Shown: positions 1-10,379, counted from the stretch's first letter. The stretch is DNA of 64,000 nucleotides from Pseudomonadota bacterium (GCA_021781835.1 JAJXWD010000007.1:1-64000), one strand, 5' to 3'. The notes: generated by a model not told the origin, from the sequence alone. Translations and numbers: made by a program.

Positions 1-1062
1 GTCGCCCATCATGTCGAGGCGGGCGCGGATCTTGCCGACCACCACCGGGTCCACCGCTTCGAGGTGCGAGGGGTTGGGTTGCAGCGACAGATGCACCTTG
101 TGGCCGTCGATCACCAGGTCGGTCGAGGTGCCGAGATGGTATTTCACGTCGCCCGAGCCCTGCACGTCCTCGGGCTTGGCGGCGCCGCCGCTGAACTCGG
201 AGAAGAGCTGCACCAGCGGTTTCTTGACGATGTTGACCAGCGTGTTGAGGCGGCCGCGATGGGGCATGCCGATGGCGATCTCGCGCACGCCGCCCTGGGC
301 GGCGGTCTCGATGATCGCGTGCAGCGCGGGGATGGTGCTCTCGCCGCCCTCAAGCCCGAAGCGCTTGGTGCCGACGAAGCGGCGCTGGCAGAAATTCTCG
401 AACGAATCAGCCTCGGTGAGCTGGTTCAGGATCTTGGCCTTGGCCTTGGCGTTGAAGGCGTTGAGCCAGGGCGCGCCCTCGATCCGGCGCTGGATCCAGC
501 TTTTCTGCGCCGGGTCCTGGATATGCATGAACTCGACGCCGATCTGCCCGCAATAGCATTTGCGCAGCGCGGCGATGACCTCGCGCAGCGTCGCGGTCTC
601 GAAGCCGAGGACGCCGTCGAGGAAGATGGGGCGGTCAAGATCGCTCGGTTGGGTGAAGCCATAGGTGGCCGGGTCCAGCTCCACGTGGTGGCGCTGCGGC
701 TTCAGGCCCAGCGGGTCGAGCTGCGCCTCGAGATGCCCGCGCACGCGATAGGCGCGGATCAGCATCAGGGCGCGGATAGAGTCGAGCGTGGCGGCCCGGG
801 TCTCCGCGGCGGAGGCGCTGGGCTTGGTCGGCTGGACCGCACCCTCAACCTCGTTGGTGACAAAAGCGGTGGGGCGGGGAGCCCAGGACGCGCCGGTGGC
901 ATCCATCAGAATGGAGCGCGTCTCGTCATCCAGCGCGGCGAACAGGGCGGCGAAATCCGGATCAACGGAATTGGGCGCCTCGACCCATTTGGCATAAAGC
1001 TGGGCGATGAACTGGGCGTTCGCGCCATTCATCGCAGTGGCAATCACATCTACACCGGCCAT
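1..1062 (-). CDS. sucA: 2-oxoglutarate dehydrogenase E1 component, N-terminal part (cut by window edge)
   Basis: Thiamine-diphosphate E1 subunit of the 2-oxoglutarate dehydrogenase complex, which converts 2-oxoglutarate to succinyl-CoA in the TCA cycle. The frame is open from an ATG through 354 codons to the window edge; the family is about 900-1000 residues, so only the first third is seen. Visible E1o landmarks are an early helical segment reading MNGANAQFIAQLYAKW, then GVEFMHIQD followed by a WIQRRIE stretch, and GMPHRGRLNTLVN at about residues 260-272. An AGAGGAAC ribosome site precedes the ATG. It lies 193 nt downstream of sucD on the same strand, the usual alphaproteobacterial order. 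Family assignment is secure; the C-terminal two-thirds cannot be judged. Confidence 0.96.
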   Translation of the reverse strand, partial: MAGVDVIATAMNGANAQFIAQLYAKWVEAPNSVDPDFAALFAALDDETRSILMDATGASWAPRPTAFVTNEVEGAVQPTKPSASAAETRAATLDSIRALMLIRAYRVRGHLEAQLDPLGLKPQRHHVELDPATYGFTQPSDLDRPIFLDGVLGFETATLREVIAALRKCYCGQIGVEFMHIQDPAQKSWIQRRIEGAPWLNAFNAKAKAKILNQLTEADSFENFCQRRFVGTKRFGLEGGESTIPALHAIIETAAQGGVREIAIGMPHRGRLNTLVNIVKKPLVQLFSEFSGGAAKPEDVQGSGDVKYHLGTSTDLVIDGHKVHLSLQPNPSHLEAVDPVVVGKIRARLDMMGD

Positions 1063-1255
1063 ACCTGTTCCTCTTGTTTCCAATGTGCCCGCCCGGCGAG
1101 GCGGCGGACCGGAGAACCCCTGGCGGCACGGCGGTGGCTCTCCCTCCGGCGCCGCATATAAGCCACTCGGCTTGTGATACCGTTACCCAAGTTAAAGGGG
1201 CAGGGTTGTCCGCCGCGCATGATGGCGCTGGCGTTTTCCCTGCCCCTTCAAGTGT

Positions 1256-2130
1256 TTAGCCCTTGAGAGCCTTGACCATCGTGCTGCCCAGCGACGACGG
1301 CGAGTCAGCCACCAGGATGCCGGCCTCCTTCATCGCCGCGATCTTGGCGGCGGCGGTATCCTTGCCGCCCGAGATCACCGCGCCAGCATGGCCCATGCGG
1401 CGGCCCGGAGGCGCCGTGGCGCCGGCGATGAAGCCGACGGTCGGCTTCTTGATCTTGTGGCGGGCCAGGAACTCAGCCGCGTCGATCTCGGAGGGGCCAC
1501 CGATCTCGCCGATCATGATGATCGCCTGAGTCTCGTCGTCGTGCAGGAACATGTCCAGCACCTCGATGAAGTCGGTGCCCTTCACTGGGTCGCCGCCAAT
1601 GCCCACGCAGGTGGACTGGCCGAGGCCCGCGGCGGTGGTCTGCGCCACGGCCTCATAGGTGAGCGTGCCGGAGCGCGAGACGATGCCGATGGAGCCGCGC
1701 TTGTGGATGTGGCCCGGCATGATGCCGATCTTGCACTCATCCGGGGTGATCACGCCCGGGCAGTTCGGCCCGATCAGGCGGGACTTGGAGCCGGAGAGGG
1801 CGCGCTTGACCTTCACCATGTCCAGCACCGGGATGCCCTCGGTGATGCACACGATCAGCTCGACCCCGGCGTCGATCGCCTCCAGGATGGAGTCGGCGGC
1901 GAAAGGCGGCGGCACGTAGATGGCCGAGGCATTCGCCCCGGTCACGGCCACGGCCTCGCCCACGGTGTTGAACACCGGCAGGTCGAGATGCTTGGTGCCG
2001 CCCTTGCCGGGGGTCACGCCGCCGACGACCTTGGTGCCGTAGGCCAGCGCCTGCTCGGAGTGGAAGGTGCCCTGAGCGCCGGTGAAGCCCTGGGTGATGA
2101 CCTTGGTGTCCTTGTTAACGAGAATGGCCA

Positions 2131-2131
<1 letters not shown>
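1256..2131 (-). CDS. sucD: succinyl-CoA synthetase alpha subunit
   Basis: Alpha subunit of ADP/GDP-forming succinate-CoA ligase, which makes ATP or GTP from succinyl-CoA in the cytosol. At 291 residues it has the normal length (E. coli 289). The CoA-binding Rossmann domain starts with [12 protein letters not shown] near residues 13-24, and the ligase domain carries the phospho-histidine at about H248 in [12 protein letters not shown]. The start ATG shares one base with the sucC stop (TAATG), so the two subunits are translationally coupled. It is followed 193 nt later by sucA. Confidence 0.98.
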
Positions 2132-3327
<1,196 letters not shown>

Positions 3328-3462
3328 GTACGTTCAGCCTACCTGTTTCTAGGGTTTCAAAGGGGGCGTCGCCGGGGGTGCTACTCCGAAACCCTGGGGC
3401 GGGCAAGCTTCGCGCCGCAATGCAGCAGCGAGATTCGGCAAAATTTTGCATCCTCGGCGATT

Positions 3463-4629
3463 TCAAGTGAGGTGAGCCAAAGCCAGGTAGGTCTCACTTT
3501 GCATTTCCTCCAGCCGCGAAGCCGTGCGCTCGAAAATTTTCGCCCCCTCGCCGGCGCGGTAAAGCTCATCGGGGGAGGCGGCGGCCGAGGCGTAGAGCTT
3601 GACGCGGTGCTCGTAGAGGGCATCGACCAGGGTGACGAAACGGCGGGCCTCGTCGAAATTATCGGGGGAGAGGCGCGGGATGCCGTCGATCACCACTGCG
3701 TGATAATGGGTGGCGAGGGCCAGATAATCGCCCGGGCCGAGCGGCACGCCGCACAGGGCATGAAAATCAAACCGGGCGGCGCCGCCGGCGGTGAGCGGCA
3801 CGTGGAGGGTGCGGCCCGAGATGAGCAGACGGTCCTCGTGCGGGGTTTCATCGCCCACCAGGCGCGAGAAAATGAGGTCGAGCGCGGCATCGGCGGTGGC
3901 GGAGGCCGGCACATGCCAGCATTGCAGCTCGGAAACACGCTCGCGGCGGTAATCGCGCAGGGATTCGAGGACCAGCACGTCGAGATGTTTTTTGATGAGC
4001 GCGATGAAGGGCAAAAACGCGTCGCGCCCCGGCTTGCCTTTATATAAGTCATCCGGGACGGTGTTGGAGGTGGCGACCACCACCACCTGGCGTTGGAACA
4101 GAGCCTCGAACAGACGGCCCAGGATCATGGCGTCCACGATGTCGTGGACCTGGAACTCATCGAAACAGAGCAGCGCGGCCTCTTCGGCGATGGCGTCGGC
4201 CAGGGGGGGGATGGGATCGTCGATGCCGGGATTGGCGCGCTTGAACTCGTGGAAGCGCCGGTGGGTCTGCTGCATGAAGTCGTGGAAATGGATACGGCGC
4301 TTGCGCGGCACCTGGGCGGCTTCGAAGAACAGGTCCATGAGCATGGATTTGCCGCGCCCGACCTCGCCCACGATGTAGAGCCCGTTGGGGTAGTCGGCGG
4401 TTTCCTCGACCGGCTTGCGGCGCAGGAAACGGCCCAGCCAGCCGCCGGACGGCTCGGGCGCGCGGGGCTCGGGGTTGTAGCCGCGCAGCTTGGCCCACAA
4501 ATCCTGCAAATGCTCGACCGCCAGCGCCTGGGCGGGGTCGGAAACCAGCTCGCCCGCCTTGATCCGCGCGCGGTAGGCCGGGATGACGCCAGGGGCCACG
4601 CCCTTGATATCGGTTGGTGTTGGGGACAT
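3463..4629 (-). CDS. zapE: ZapE/AFG1-family ATPase
   Basis: AFG1-like P-loop ATPase; the E. coli homologue ZapE associates with the FtsZ ring under stress, and mitochondrial AFG1 acts in protein quality control. The protein has 388 residues. It shows Walker A in YIVGEVGRGKSMLMD, the FHDFMQQTHRR segment, Walker B in LLCFDEFQVHDIVDAMILGRL and the conserved VVATSNTVPDDLYK motif. The ATG giving MSPTPTDIKG was preferred over one 19 codons upstream, because that longer start reads through the 23-bp palindrome and has no family-like sequence. No strong ribosome site is visible. The upstream region up to the divergent oxygenase gene is 205 nt and holds the palindrome. Confidence 0.93.
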   Translation of the reverse strand: MSPTPTDIKGVAPGVIPAYRARIKAGELVSDPAQALAVEHLQDLWAKLRGYNPEPRAPEPSGGWLGRFLRRKPVEETADYPNGLYIVGEVGRGKSMLMDLFFEAAQVPRKRRIHFHDFMQQTHRRFHEFKRANPGIDDPIPPLADAIAEEAALLCFDEFQVHDIVDAMILGRLFEALFQRQVVVVATSNTVPDDLYKGKPGRDAFLPFIALIKKHLDVLVLESLRDYRRERVSELQCWHVPASATADAALDLIFSRLVGDETPHEDRLLISGRTLHVPLTAGGAARFDFHALCGVPLGPGDYLALATHYHAVVIDGIPRLSPDNFDEARRFVTLVDALYEHRVKLYASAAASPDELYRAGEGAKIFERTASRLEEMQSETYLALAHLT

Positions 4630-4641
4630 GTGAGGCGGATA

Positions 4642-4700
4642 CTGCACGCGCTGTTTTGGCGCAATGCGCCTGGAGGCTTGCGCCAAAACAGCGCGGGCAG
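4642..4700. repeat. 23-bp near-perfect palindrome upstream of zapE
   Basis: Arms at 4642-4664 and 4678-4700 match as an inverted repeat at 22 of 23 positions, around a 13-nt spacer. It lies 13-71 nt upstream of the zapE ATG and about 135 nt before the divergent oxygenase ATG. No T-run follows on either side, so it is not an obvious rho-independent terminator. It could be an operator, a structured 5' leader of zapE, or a mobile repeat; no second copy was noticed in the window. Confidence 0.7.
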
Positions 4701-4834
4701 TAGAGCGGGGGCACCGAGGCGGACCCGGTCACCCCCTTGTCTGGACGATCGATTTTGTCGATTGAGCGCGAGGCCGTCGGCTCAAGCTCACCCAATGTCG
4801 CGCCGGCACGCGCCCCCAACCGGATGGAGAGCCC

Positions 4835-5470
4835 ATGGATTGCCTCGATTTCGACGCCCTGCGCGCCGCCCCCGTCTCGGACGACCCGTTTACCCATGTG
4901 CTGCTCGCGCGCTTCATCCGCCCCGAGGCGCTGGCGGAGGTGATCAAGGCGCTGCCCGCCATGAAGGGGCGCGGCAGTTTTCCCATCGGGGCGCTGAAGC
5001 TGGGGGCGGCGGCGCGCGCCGCGATCGCGGGGCTGGAGAGCGATGAGTTCCGCGAGATCGTGGCCGCGAAATTCGGGCTCGATCTGCGAAATGCCCCGCA
5101 CATGATCACGCTGCGGGGCAATTCGGGCGCGCAGGATGGGCGGATCCACACCGATTCGGTGGCCAAGCGCGTGACCATATTGCTTTATCTGAACCAGGCC
5201 GACGGGCCGGCCTGGGCGCAGCACGATGGCTGCCTGCGGCTGCTGCGCGGCCCCGATGATTTGGAGGATTACGCCAAGGAGGTGCCGCCGGTGGAGGGCA
5301 CGCTGCTGATCTTTCCCAATGGCCCGACCACATGGCACGGGCACAAGCCCCATATCGGCCAGCGCTATGTGCTGCAAATGAACTACATGACCACCAGCGC
5401 CAAGGCGAAGGCCGAGATGCGCCGCCACCATCTCTCGGCCCTGGTGAAACGCCTGACCGGCGCCGCGTAA
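4835..5470 (+). CDS. 2OG-Fe(II) oxygenase family protein
   Basis: Predicted non-haem iron, 2-oxoglutarate-dependent oxygenase of 211 residues. The iron triad is visible as H105-x-D107 (RIHTDS) and H168 (TTWHGHKP), with R177 (GQRYVL) in the place of the 2-oxoglutarate-binding arginine. This is the layout of the prolyl-4-hydroxylase-like superfamily. The substrate is unknown. It heads a long plus-strand gene series and is followed 62 nt later by pgsA, with a 9-bp hairpin in the gap. The ATG at the start of MDCLDFDALR was chosen; only a weak GGAGAG ribosome site lies before it. Confidence 0.8.
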   Translation: MDCLDFDALRAAPVSDDPFTHVLLARFIRPEALAEVIKALPAMKGRGSFPIGALKLGAAARAAIAGLESDEFREIVAAKFGLDLRNAPHMITLRGNSGAQDGRIHTDSVAKRVTILLYLNQADGPAWAQHDGCLRLLRGPDDLEDYAKEVPPVEGTLLIFPNGPTTWHGHKPHIGQRYVLQMNYMTTSAKAKAEMRRHHLSALVKRLTGAA

Positions 5471-5481
5471 GTGCGATTTCC

Positions 5482-5509
5482 GGGCCGTGGGGTGGTTCCG
5501 CCACGGCCC
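5482..5509 (+). repeat. 9-bp hairpin between oxygenase gene and pgsA
   Basis: GGGCCGTGG and CCACGGCCC form a perfect 9-bp stem with a 10-nt loop, 11 nt after the oxygenase stop. There is no T-run, so it is more likely an attenuating or mRNA-stabilising hairpin than a full terminator. Confidence 0.5.
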
Positions 5510-5532
5510 AAAGGCGGCTAGTGTCGGCCGAC

Positions 5533-6117
5533 ATGTTGACCGACCTGCCCAATCTGCTGACCCTTTCGCGCATCGCGGCCATTCCGCTGCTGGTGCTGTT
5601 TGTGGCGTTCCAGACACCGGTGACGGATTTTATCGCGGCGCTCATCTTCACGGCGGCGGGCATCACCGATTATCTGGACGGCTATCTGGCCCGCGAATAT
5701 GCCCAGCTCTCGGATTTTGGCCGCATGCTCGACCCGATCGCCGACAAGCTGCTGGTGGGCGCCACGCTGATGGCGCTGGTTGGGCTCGGGCATCTGCCGG
5801 GGCTTGGGCTTTATCCGGCCATTGTCATCATGCTGCGCGAGATTCTGGTCTCGGGGCTGCGCGAATATCTGGCGCAGATCAGGGTTGGGCTGCCGGTGAC
5901 CCGCCTGGCCAAATGGAAGACCGGCGTGCAGATGACCGCCCTCGGCCTGCTGCTGCTGGGCTCGAAAGGGGCGCGGGTGATCGGGCTTGGCCATTGGCCG
6001 ATCGACGCCATGGGCGCGGTGCTGCTGTGGGTGGCCGCCGCGCTGACCCTGATTACGGGCTGGGACTATCTGCGGGCCGGGCTGAAACATGTCGGCGGGC
6101 CGGCAAAGAGCGCGTGA
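5533..6117 (+). CDS. pgsA: CDP-diacylglycerol-glycerol-3-phosphate 3-phosphatidyltransferase
   Basis: Membrane enzyme that makes phosphatidylglycerol phosphate from CDP-diacylglycerol, the committed step to phosphatidylglycerol and cardiolipin. The 194-residue protein carries the complete CDP-alcohol phosphotransferase signature D-x2-DG-x2-AR-x8-G-x3-D-x3-D in DYLDGYLAR through DPIADK, and several hydrophobic helices. The start MLTDLPNLLTLSRI matches the family N-terminus (MNxPNxLTxxR type); a GTG four codons upstream is possible. It is followed by a lipoprotein gene and moaD/moaE in the same direction. Confidence 0.95.
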   Translation: MLTDLPNLLTLSRIAAIPLLVLFVAFQTPVTDFIAALIFTAAGITDYLDGYLAREYAQLSDFGRMLDPIADKLLVGATLMALVGLGHLPGLGLYPAIVIMLREILVSGLREYLAQIRVGLPVTRLAKWKTGVQMTALGLLLLGSKGARVIGLGHWPIDAMGAVLLWVAAALTLITGWDYLRAGLKHVGGPAKSA

Positions 6118-6176
6118 GCTATTGCGCCCCGCGCCTGTTGGGCTAAACGAGGCTGGACTCTGATGGGAGAGATGGT

Positions 6177-6569
6177 TTGCGCAAGGCTCTGACTTTGGGG
6201 GCGGTGATGATGCTGGCGGGCTGTACCGCCGAGCGGCATTATGCCTGGGATTCACTGTTCGTGTTCGGCAACCCCAACGACCCCGTACCCGCCAGCGAAA
6301 CCGCCCAGCGCGTGCTCGGCGGCCACCCCGACACGGCGCCGCTGCAGCCCCAGCCCGGCAATGTGTGGCCCGGCCCCGTGGCGCCCATGCCGACACTGAG
6401 CGAAGTGCAGAAATACGCCAACATGCCGCTTGGCCAGGCTTATACACCCTCCCTGCCCTCACCCTACCCGCCCGGCCAGGGCCCTGACGGTAACGCGGGC
6501 GCCGACACCGCTTCCCCCACGGCGAAAACCAGCCCGGCCACCAAGGCCAAGCCGGCCGCCACGCCCTGA
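6177..6569 (+). CDS. small proline-rich lipoprotein, unknown function
   Basis: Predicted 130-residue lipoprotein. A TTG start is preceded by GGGAGAGA, and the leader MRKALTLGAVMMLAGC ends in a lipobox (LAGC, lipidated Cys16). The mature part is rich in Pro, Ala and Thr and ends in an AKTSPATKAKPAATP-type low-complexity tail, like a flexible periplasmic linker. No domain is recognised. It sits 59 nt after pgsA and 8 nt before moaD. Confidence 0.75.
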   Translation: MRKALTLGAVMMLAGCTAERHYAWDSLFVFGNPNDPVPASETAQRVLGGHPDTAPLQPQPGNVWPGPVAPMPTLSEVQKYANMPLGQAYTPSLPSPYPPGQGPDGNAGADTASPTAKTSPATKAKPAATP

Positions 6570-6577
6570 GGCCAGCC

Positions 6578-6823
6578 ATGCGTGTGCTCTATTTTGCTTG
6601 GCTGCGCGAGACCGTGGGCCTGGCCGAGGAGATGCTCGCGCCCGGCGCCGCCACGCCGCGCGCGCTGGTGGAGATTTTGCGCGCCCGCAGCGCGGGCCAT
6701 GACGCGGCGTTTGCTGACCTCACGCGGCTGCGCTGCGCGGTGGATGGGGCGATATGCCCGCTGGACGCGCCGCTTGGGGAGGCGCGCGAAATCGCCTTTT
6801 TTCCCCCGTTCACGGGGGGCTGA
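6578..6823 (+). CDS. moaD: molybdopterin synthase sulfur carrier subunit
   Basis: Ubiquitin-like sulfur carrier of molybdopterin synthase; the C-terminal Gly is thiocarboxylated and inserted into MoaE. At 81 residues it has normal MoaD length, begins with VLYFAWLRE and ends PPFTGG with the essential Gly-Gly. Its stop overlaps the moaE start by one base (TGATG), so the subunits are coupled. No other molybdenum cofactor genes are nearby. Confidence 0.95.
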   Translation: MRVLYFAWLRETVGLAEEMLAPGAATPRALVEILRARSAGHDAAFADLTRLRCAVDGAICPLDAPLGEAREIAFFPPFTGG

Positions 6824-7296
6824 TGCGCAGGGTTTTGGTAACCTCCGCGCCGTTTGACAGCGGCGCCGAACTGGCCCGCCTGGCCGGGCCGGACACCGGG
6901 GGCACGGGCTGCTTCATCGGCACGGTGCGCGCAACCGATGCCCGGGGCGCGCCGCTGGCCGCGTTGCACCTGGAGCACTACCCCGGCGTGACGGAAGCCG
7001 CCATGAGCCGCCTGGCCGATGAGGCGGCGGCACGGTTTGGACTGCTGGGGGTGACGATCATTCATCGCGTGGGGCGGCTGGCGCCCGGCACGGCGATTGT
7101 GCTGGCCGCCGCCGCCGCCGCCCACCGGGCGCCCGCGCTCGACGCCACGCGCTTCATGGCCGACCAGCTCAAGACGGCGATTCCGCTCTGGAAGGCCGAG
7201 GAGCGGCCCGATGGCGGCAAGGACTGGCTCGCGCCCACCGCCGCCGACGAGGCCGCCGCGCGGAACTGGCTTGAAACACGGCCCGCTCAAGGGTGA
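6823..7296 (+). CDS. moaE: molybdopterin synthase catalytic subunit
   Basis: Catalytic subunit that converts cyclic pyranopterin monophosphate to molybdopterin with sulfur from MoaD. The protein has 157 residues. Landmarks are [23 protein letters not shown], the IIHRVGRL strand and the catalytic lysine region [13 protein letters not shown]. The start is the ATG overlapping the moaD stop; upstream in-frame sequence belongs to another frame of moaD. Its C-terminus ends 19 nt before apt. Confidence 0.95.
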   Translation: MRRVLVTSAPFDSGAELARLAGPDTGGTGCFIGTVRATDARGAPLAALHLEHYPGVTEAAMSRLADEAAARFGLLGVTIIHRVGRLAPGTAIVLAAAAAAHRAPALDATRFMADQLKTAIPLWKAEERPDGGKDWLAPTAADEAAARNWLETRPAQG

Positions 7297-7315
7297 GCGG
7301 CAACAGGAGTTGAAT

Positions 7316-7831
7316 ATGGACCTTAAGAACCACATCCGCAGCATTCCGGATTTTCCCAAGCCCGGCATTCTGTTTTACGACATCTCGACGCTGCTCGCCC
7401 ATGCCGATGCCTGGCAGGTGGCCATGGGGCGGCTGGCCAATGCGGTGCGCGCCTATCACCCCACCAAGCTCGCCGGCGTGGAAAGCCGCGGCTTTCTGCT
7501 GGCCGCGCCGCTGGCGCTGAAGCTGGGCTGCGGGTTCATCATGCTGCGCAAGCCGGGCAAGCTGCCGGGCAAGACCATCGGGCTCGATTACGGGCTGGAA
7601 TATGGCAAGGACCGGATCGAGATTCAGGAAGATGCCGTGGAAAAGGGCGACCGGGTGGTGGTGGTGGATGATCTGCTGGCCACGGGCGGCACCATGGCGG
7701 CCGGGATCGCGCTGCTGGAACAGGTCGGGGCCGAGGTGGTGGCGGCGGCCGCGCTGATCGAGCTGACCTTCCTCAAGGGCCGCGAGAAGCTGAACGTGCC
7801 CTTTGAAGCGCTGATTTCGTACGACGATTGA
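7316..7831 (+). CDS. apt: adenine phosphoribosyltransferase
   Basis: Purine salvage enzyme making AMP from adenine and PRPP. The protein has 171 residues, the usual size. The start [18 protein letters not shown] is characteristic, with FYDISTLL next and the PRPP-binding loop [14 protein letters not shown] near residues 118-131. CAGGAG lies 7 nt before the ATG. It follows moaE directly and precedes a secreted-protein gene. Confidence 0.96.
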   Translation: MDLKNHIRSIPDFPKPGILFYDISTLLAHADAWQVAMGRLANAVRAYHPTKLAGVESRGFLLAAPLALKLGCGFIMLRKPGKLPGKTIGLDYGLEYGKDRIEIQEDAVEKGDRVVVVDDLLATGGTMAAGIALLEQVGAEVVAAAALIELTFLKGREKLNVPFEALISYDD

Positions 7832-7851
7832 CGAAACCGCCGGGGCGCTTA

Positions 7852-8955
7852 ATGTCCGCTACTCGGAAACGCAGAGGGCAGGGTTTGATCAACCGCCGGC
7901 ATATGATTTGTGGTCTGGGCGCGCTGGGATTGGGGGCGCTCGGCACCCGCGCCGCCCGCGCGCAGGATGCGGAAGCCGCCCTGGCCAACCCGCCCGGACC
8001 GCTGACGCTGCTCTGCGCCGGCCCCGATGGCGGGCTGGTCAGCCGCTGGGGCAGCGCCTGCACCCAGGCGTTCGACGGCAGTTTTCCCGGAAATGCCGCC
8101 GTGCTGGCGCAGGCCGTGGGCGGGCTGGACGGCGTCTCGGGCGCCAACCAGTTCGACGCCCAGATGATGCCCGACGGGCGCGGCGCCGCCATGCTGCCGG
8201 GCGCGGCGCTCACCGCCTATCTCACCGGCGACCAGCGCGTGCATTACGACCCCACGCGCTGGACCCCGGTGCTCGCCGGGATCACGCCCGGCGTGCTGAT
8301 GGTGCGCGCGGCCGCCGGCGCCGTGCCCGATCTGGCCGCCCTGCAGGCCTTCAGCCCGCTGAAACTCGCCGCCGACCAGGCCGAGAGCGCCGATCTGGCG
8401 GCGCTGCTGGCGCTGGCCCGGCTGAACGTGGCCACCAGCCCGGTATTTGGCCTGCGCGGCGCCGAAACCAAGACCCGCGCCTTTCTGGACGGCAGCGTGG
8501 ACGCGGTGTTTTTGAGCGGCGAGGGCGTGCCGGCCGATGTTTCGGCGCTCAATGCCGCGGGCGCGGTGGCGGTGCTCTCGCTCGGGCAGTTCGACACCGA
8601 GGGCCGCATCGTCAGCGATCCGCTGTTTCCCGACCTGCCGGATGTGGCCGGATTCGGCCCGGCGGCGTCGCCGTTTCTCGAGCGCGCCTATCAGGCCGCC
8701 GCCGCCGCCGCGCGGCTCGATTTTCTGCTCGTGCTGCCGCATTTGACCTCGCCCGACGCCGTGGCGCAATGGACACAGGCCGCCGAGACCGCCAGACAAA
8801 GCGAGACCCTGGCCGAGGCCGCCTCGGCCAGCGCCGTGACCCTGGCCCCCGCCCCCGTGCTCGCCGCCGCGCTGGCGGCGCTCTCGCTCTCGGAGGCCGA
8901 CGCCGCCAGCCTGCAGGCGTTTTTGGTCAAATCCTACGGCTGGCAGCCGGATTGA
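7852..8955 (+). CDS. Bug/TctC-like periplasmic binding protein (divergent)
   Basis: Predicted exported protein of 367 residues. The N-terminus is basic with an Arg-Arg pair, then a hydrophobic core (ICGLGALGLGALG) and an AxA cleavage site (RAARAQ), resembling a weak Tat signal. The order LTLLCAGPDGGLVSRW, then VLAQAVGGLDGVSG, then a DG-containing strand recalls the first lobe of the tricarboxylate-binding Bug/TctC family, but identity looks low and no partner transporter (TctA/TctB) is present. A TTG overlapping the apt stop is an alternative start. It ends two bases before radA, so it is probably cotranscribed with that housekeeping gene. Confidence 0.6.
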   Translation: MSATRKRRGQGLINRRHMICGLGALGLGALGTRAARAQDAEAALANPPGPLTLLCAGPDGGLVSRWGSACTQAFDGSFPGNAAVLAQAVGGLDGVSGANQFDAQMMPDGRGAAMLPGAALTAYLTGDQRVHYDPTRWTPVLAGITPGVLMVRAAAGAVPDLAALQAFSPLKLAADQAESADLAALLALARLNVATSPVFGLRGAETKTRAFLDGSVDAVFLSGEGVPADVSALNAAGAVAVLSLGQFDTEGRIVSDPLFPDLPDVAGFGPAASPFLERAYQAAAAAARLDFLLVLPHLTSPDAVAQWTQAAETARQSETLAEAASASAVTLAPAPVLAAALAALSLSEADAASLQAFLVKSYGWQPD

Positions 8956-8957
8956 GC

Positions 8958-10379
8958 TTGGCCAAGCCGGGTAAAACCTATGTCTGTGCCGCCTGCGGGG
9001 CGCTGAGCCCCAAATGGGCCGGGCGCTGCGAAGCCTGCGGCGAATGGAACACGCTGGAGGAACAGGCCGCGCCCGCGGCGCTGCCCGGCGGCATGAAGCC
9101 CGCCGCGCGGGTCGGCGGGCAGAAGCTCGATTTTGTGGGGCTGGAGGGCACCAGCCCGCCGCCGCCCCGCGTGGCCACCACCATTGGCGAATTTGACCGC
9201 GTGCTGGGCGGTGGGCTGGTGCCGGCATCGGTGGTGCTGGTGGGGGGGGATCCGGGCATCGGCAAATCGACCTTGCTGCTCCAGGCCAGCGCCGCCCTGG
9301 CGCGGGCGGGCGAGCGGGTGGTTTATATCTCGGGCGAGGAATCGGTCGATCAGATCCGTTTACGCGCGCGCCGGCTGGGGGCGCAGGGCGCCCCGGTGGC
9401 GCTGGCCGCCAGCACGCAGATCGGCGATATTCTGGCCAGCCTGAACGCGGGGCCGGCGCCGGCGCTGGTGGTCATCGATTCGATCCAGACCATGTGGGTG
9501 GAGGGCATAGAGAGCAGCCCCGGCAGCGTGACCCAGGTGCGCGCCGCCGCGTTTGAGCTGATCCGCGCCGCCAAGACCGGGGGGTTCGCGCTCATGCTGG
9601 TGGGGCATGTGACCAAGGAAGGCGCCATTGCCGGCCCCCGGGTGCTTGAGCACATGGTGGATGTGGTGCTGCATTTCGAGGGCGACCGGGGGCATCAATT
9701 CAGGATCTTGCGCGGGATCAAGAACCGCTTTGGCGCCACCGACGAGATTGGTGTGTTTGAGATGAGCGAGCGCGGGCTCGCGGAAGTGGCCAACCCCTCG
9801 GCGCTGTTTCTGGCCGAGCGCCGGGGCAATATCTCGGGCAATGCGGTGTTTGCCGGGCTGGAGGGCTCGCGCCCGGTGCTGGTGGAAATTCAGGCGCTGC
9901 TCGCGGCCAATCCGGGCGGCTCGCCCCGGCGCTCGGTGATCGGGTGGGATTCGGGGCGGCTGGGCATGTTGCTGGCCGTGCTGGAAACACGCTGCGGGCT
10001 GAAGCTGGCCATGAATGATGTTTATTTGAACGTGGCGGGGGGATTGCGGGTGAATGAGCCCGCCGCCGATCTGGCGGTGGCCGCCGCGCTGATTTCGGCG
10101 GCTTCCGATGTACCGGCCGACCCGGAAATGGTATTCTTTGGCGAAATCGGGCTTTCGGGCGAGCTGCGCCAGGTGGCGCAGGGGGATTTGCGGCTGAAGG
10201 AGGCCGCCAAGCTGGGCTTTGCCCGCGCCGCCACGCCCAAGCGTGTGGCCGGAGGGGCCGGCAGGGCCGCGCCGCCCACGGGGCTGGGGCTTTGCGAGGT
10301 CGGGCATCTGACCGATCTTGTCGCGCTGATTGCAACCGGGCAAAAGCCCGGACGGAGCAGGAACAGAGACGCTGAATGA
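8958..10379 (+). CDS. radA: DNA repair protein RadA (Sms)
   Basis: RecA-like ATPase that drives branch migration during recombinational repair. The protein has 473 residues with an N-terminal zinc finger (C10, C13, C24, C27), Walker A GDPGIGKST at residues 97-105, the RadA-specific GIKNRFGATDE motif near residue 255 and a C-terminal Lon-like domain. The TTG start is chosen because it gives MAKPGKTYVC, the usual RadA beginning; there is no ATG before the zinc finger. The open frame continues upstream only as an out-of-frame reading of the preceding gene. Its stop overlaps the cvpA start (ATGA). Confidence 0.95.
   Translation: MAKPGKTYVCAACGALSPKWAGRCEACGEWNTLEEQAAPAALPGGMKPAARVGGQKLDFVGLEGTSPPPPRVATTIGEFDRVLGGGLVPASVVLVGGDPGIGKSTLLLQASAALARAGERVVYISGEESVDQIRLRARRLGAQGAPVALAASTQIGDILASLNAGPAPALVVIDSIQTMWVEGIESSPGSVTQVRAAAFELIRAAKTGGFALMLVGHVTKEGAIAGPRVLEHMVDVVLHFEGDRGHQFRILRGIKNRFGATDEIGVFEMSERGLAEVANPSALFLAERRGNISGNAVFAGLEGSRPVLVEIQALLAANPGGSPRRSVIGWDSGRLGMLLAVLETRCGLKLAMNDVYLNVAGGLRVNEPAADLAVAAALISAASDVPADPEMVFFGEIGLSGELRQVAQGDLRLKEAAKLGFARAATPKRVAGGAGRAAPPTGLGLCEVGHLTDLVALIATGQKPGRSRNRDAE

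Noticed and set aside
7908-8957. Apparent N-terminal extension of RadA of about 350 residues
   Set aside because: It is an alternative frame of the Bug-like gene; RadA homology begins at the TTG at 8958.
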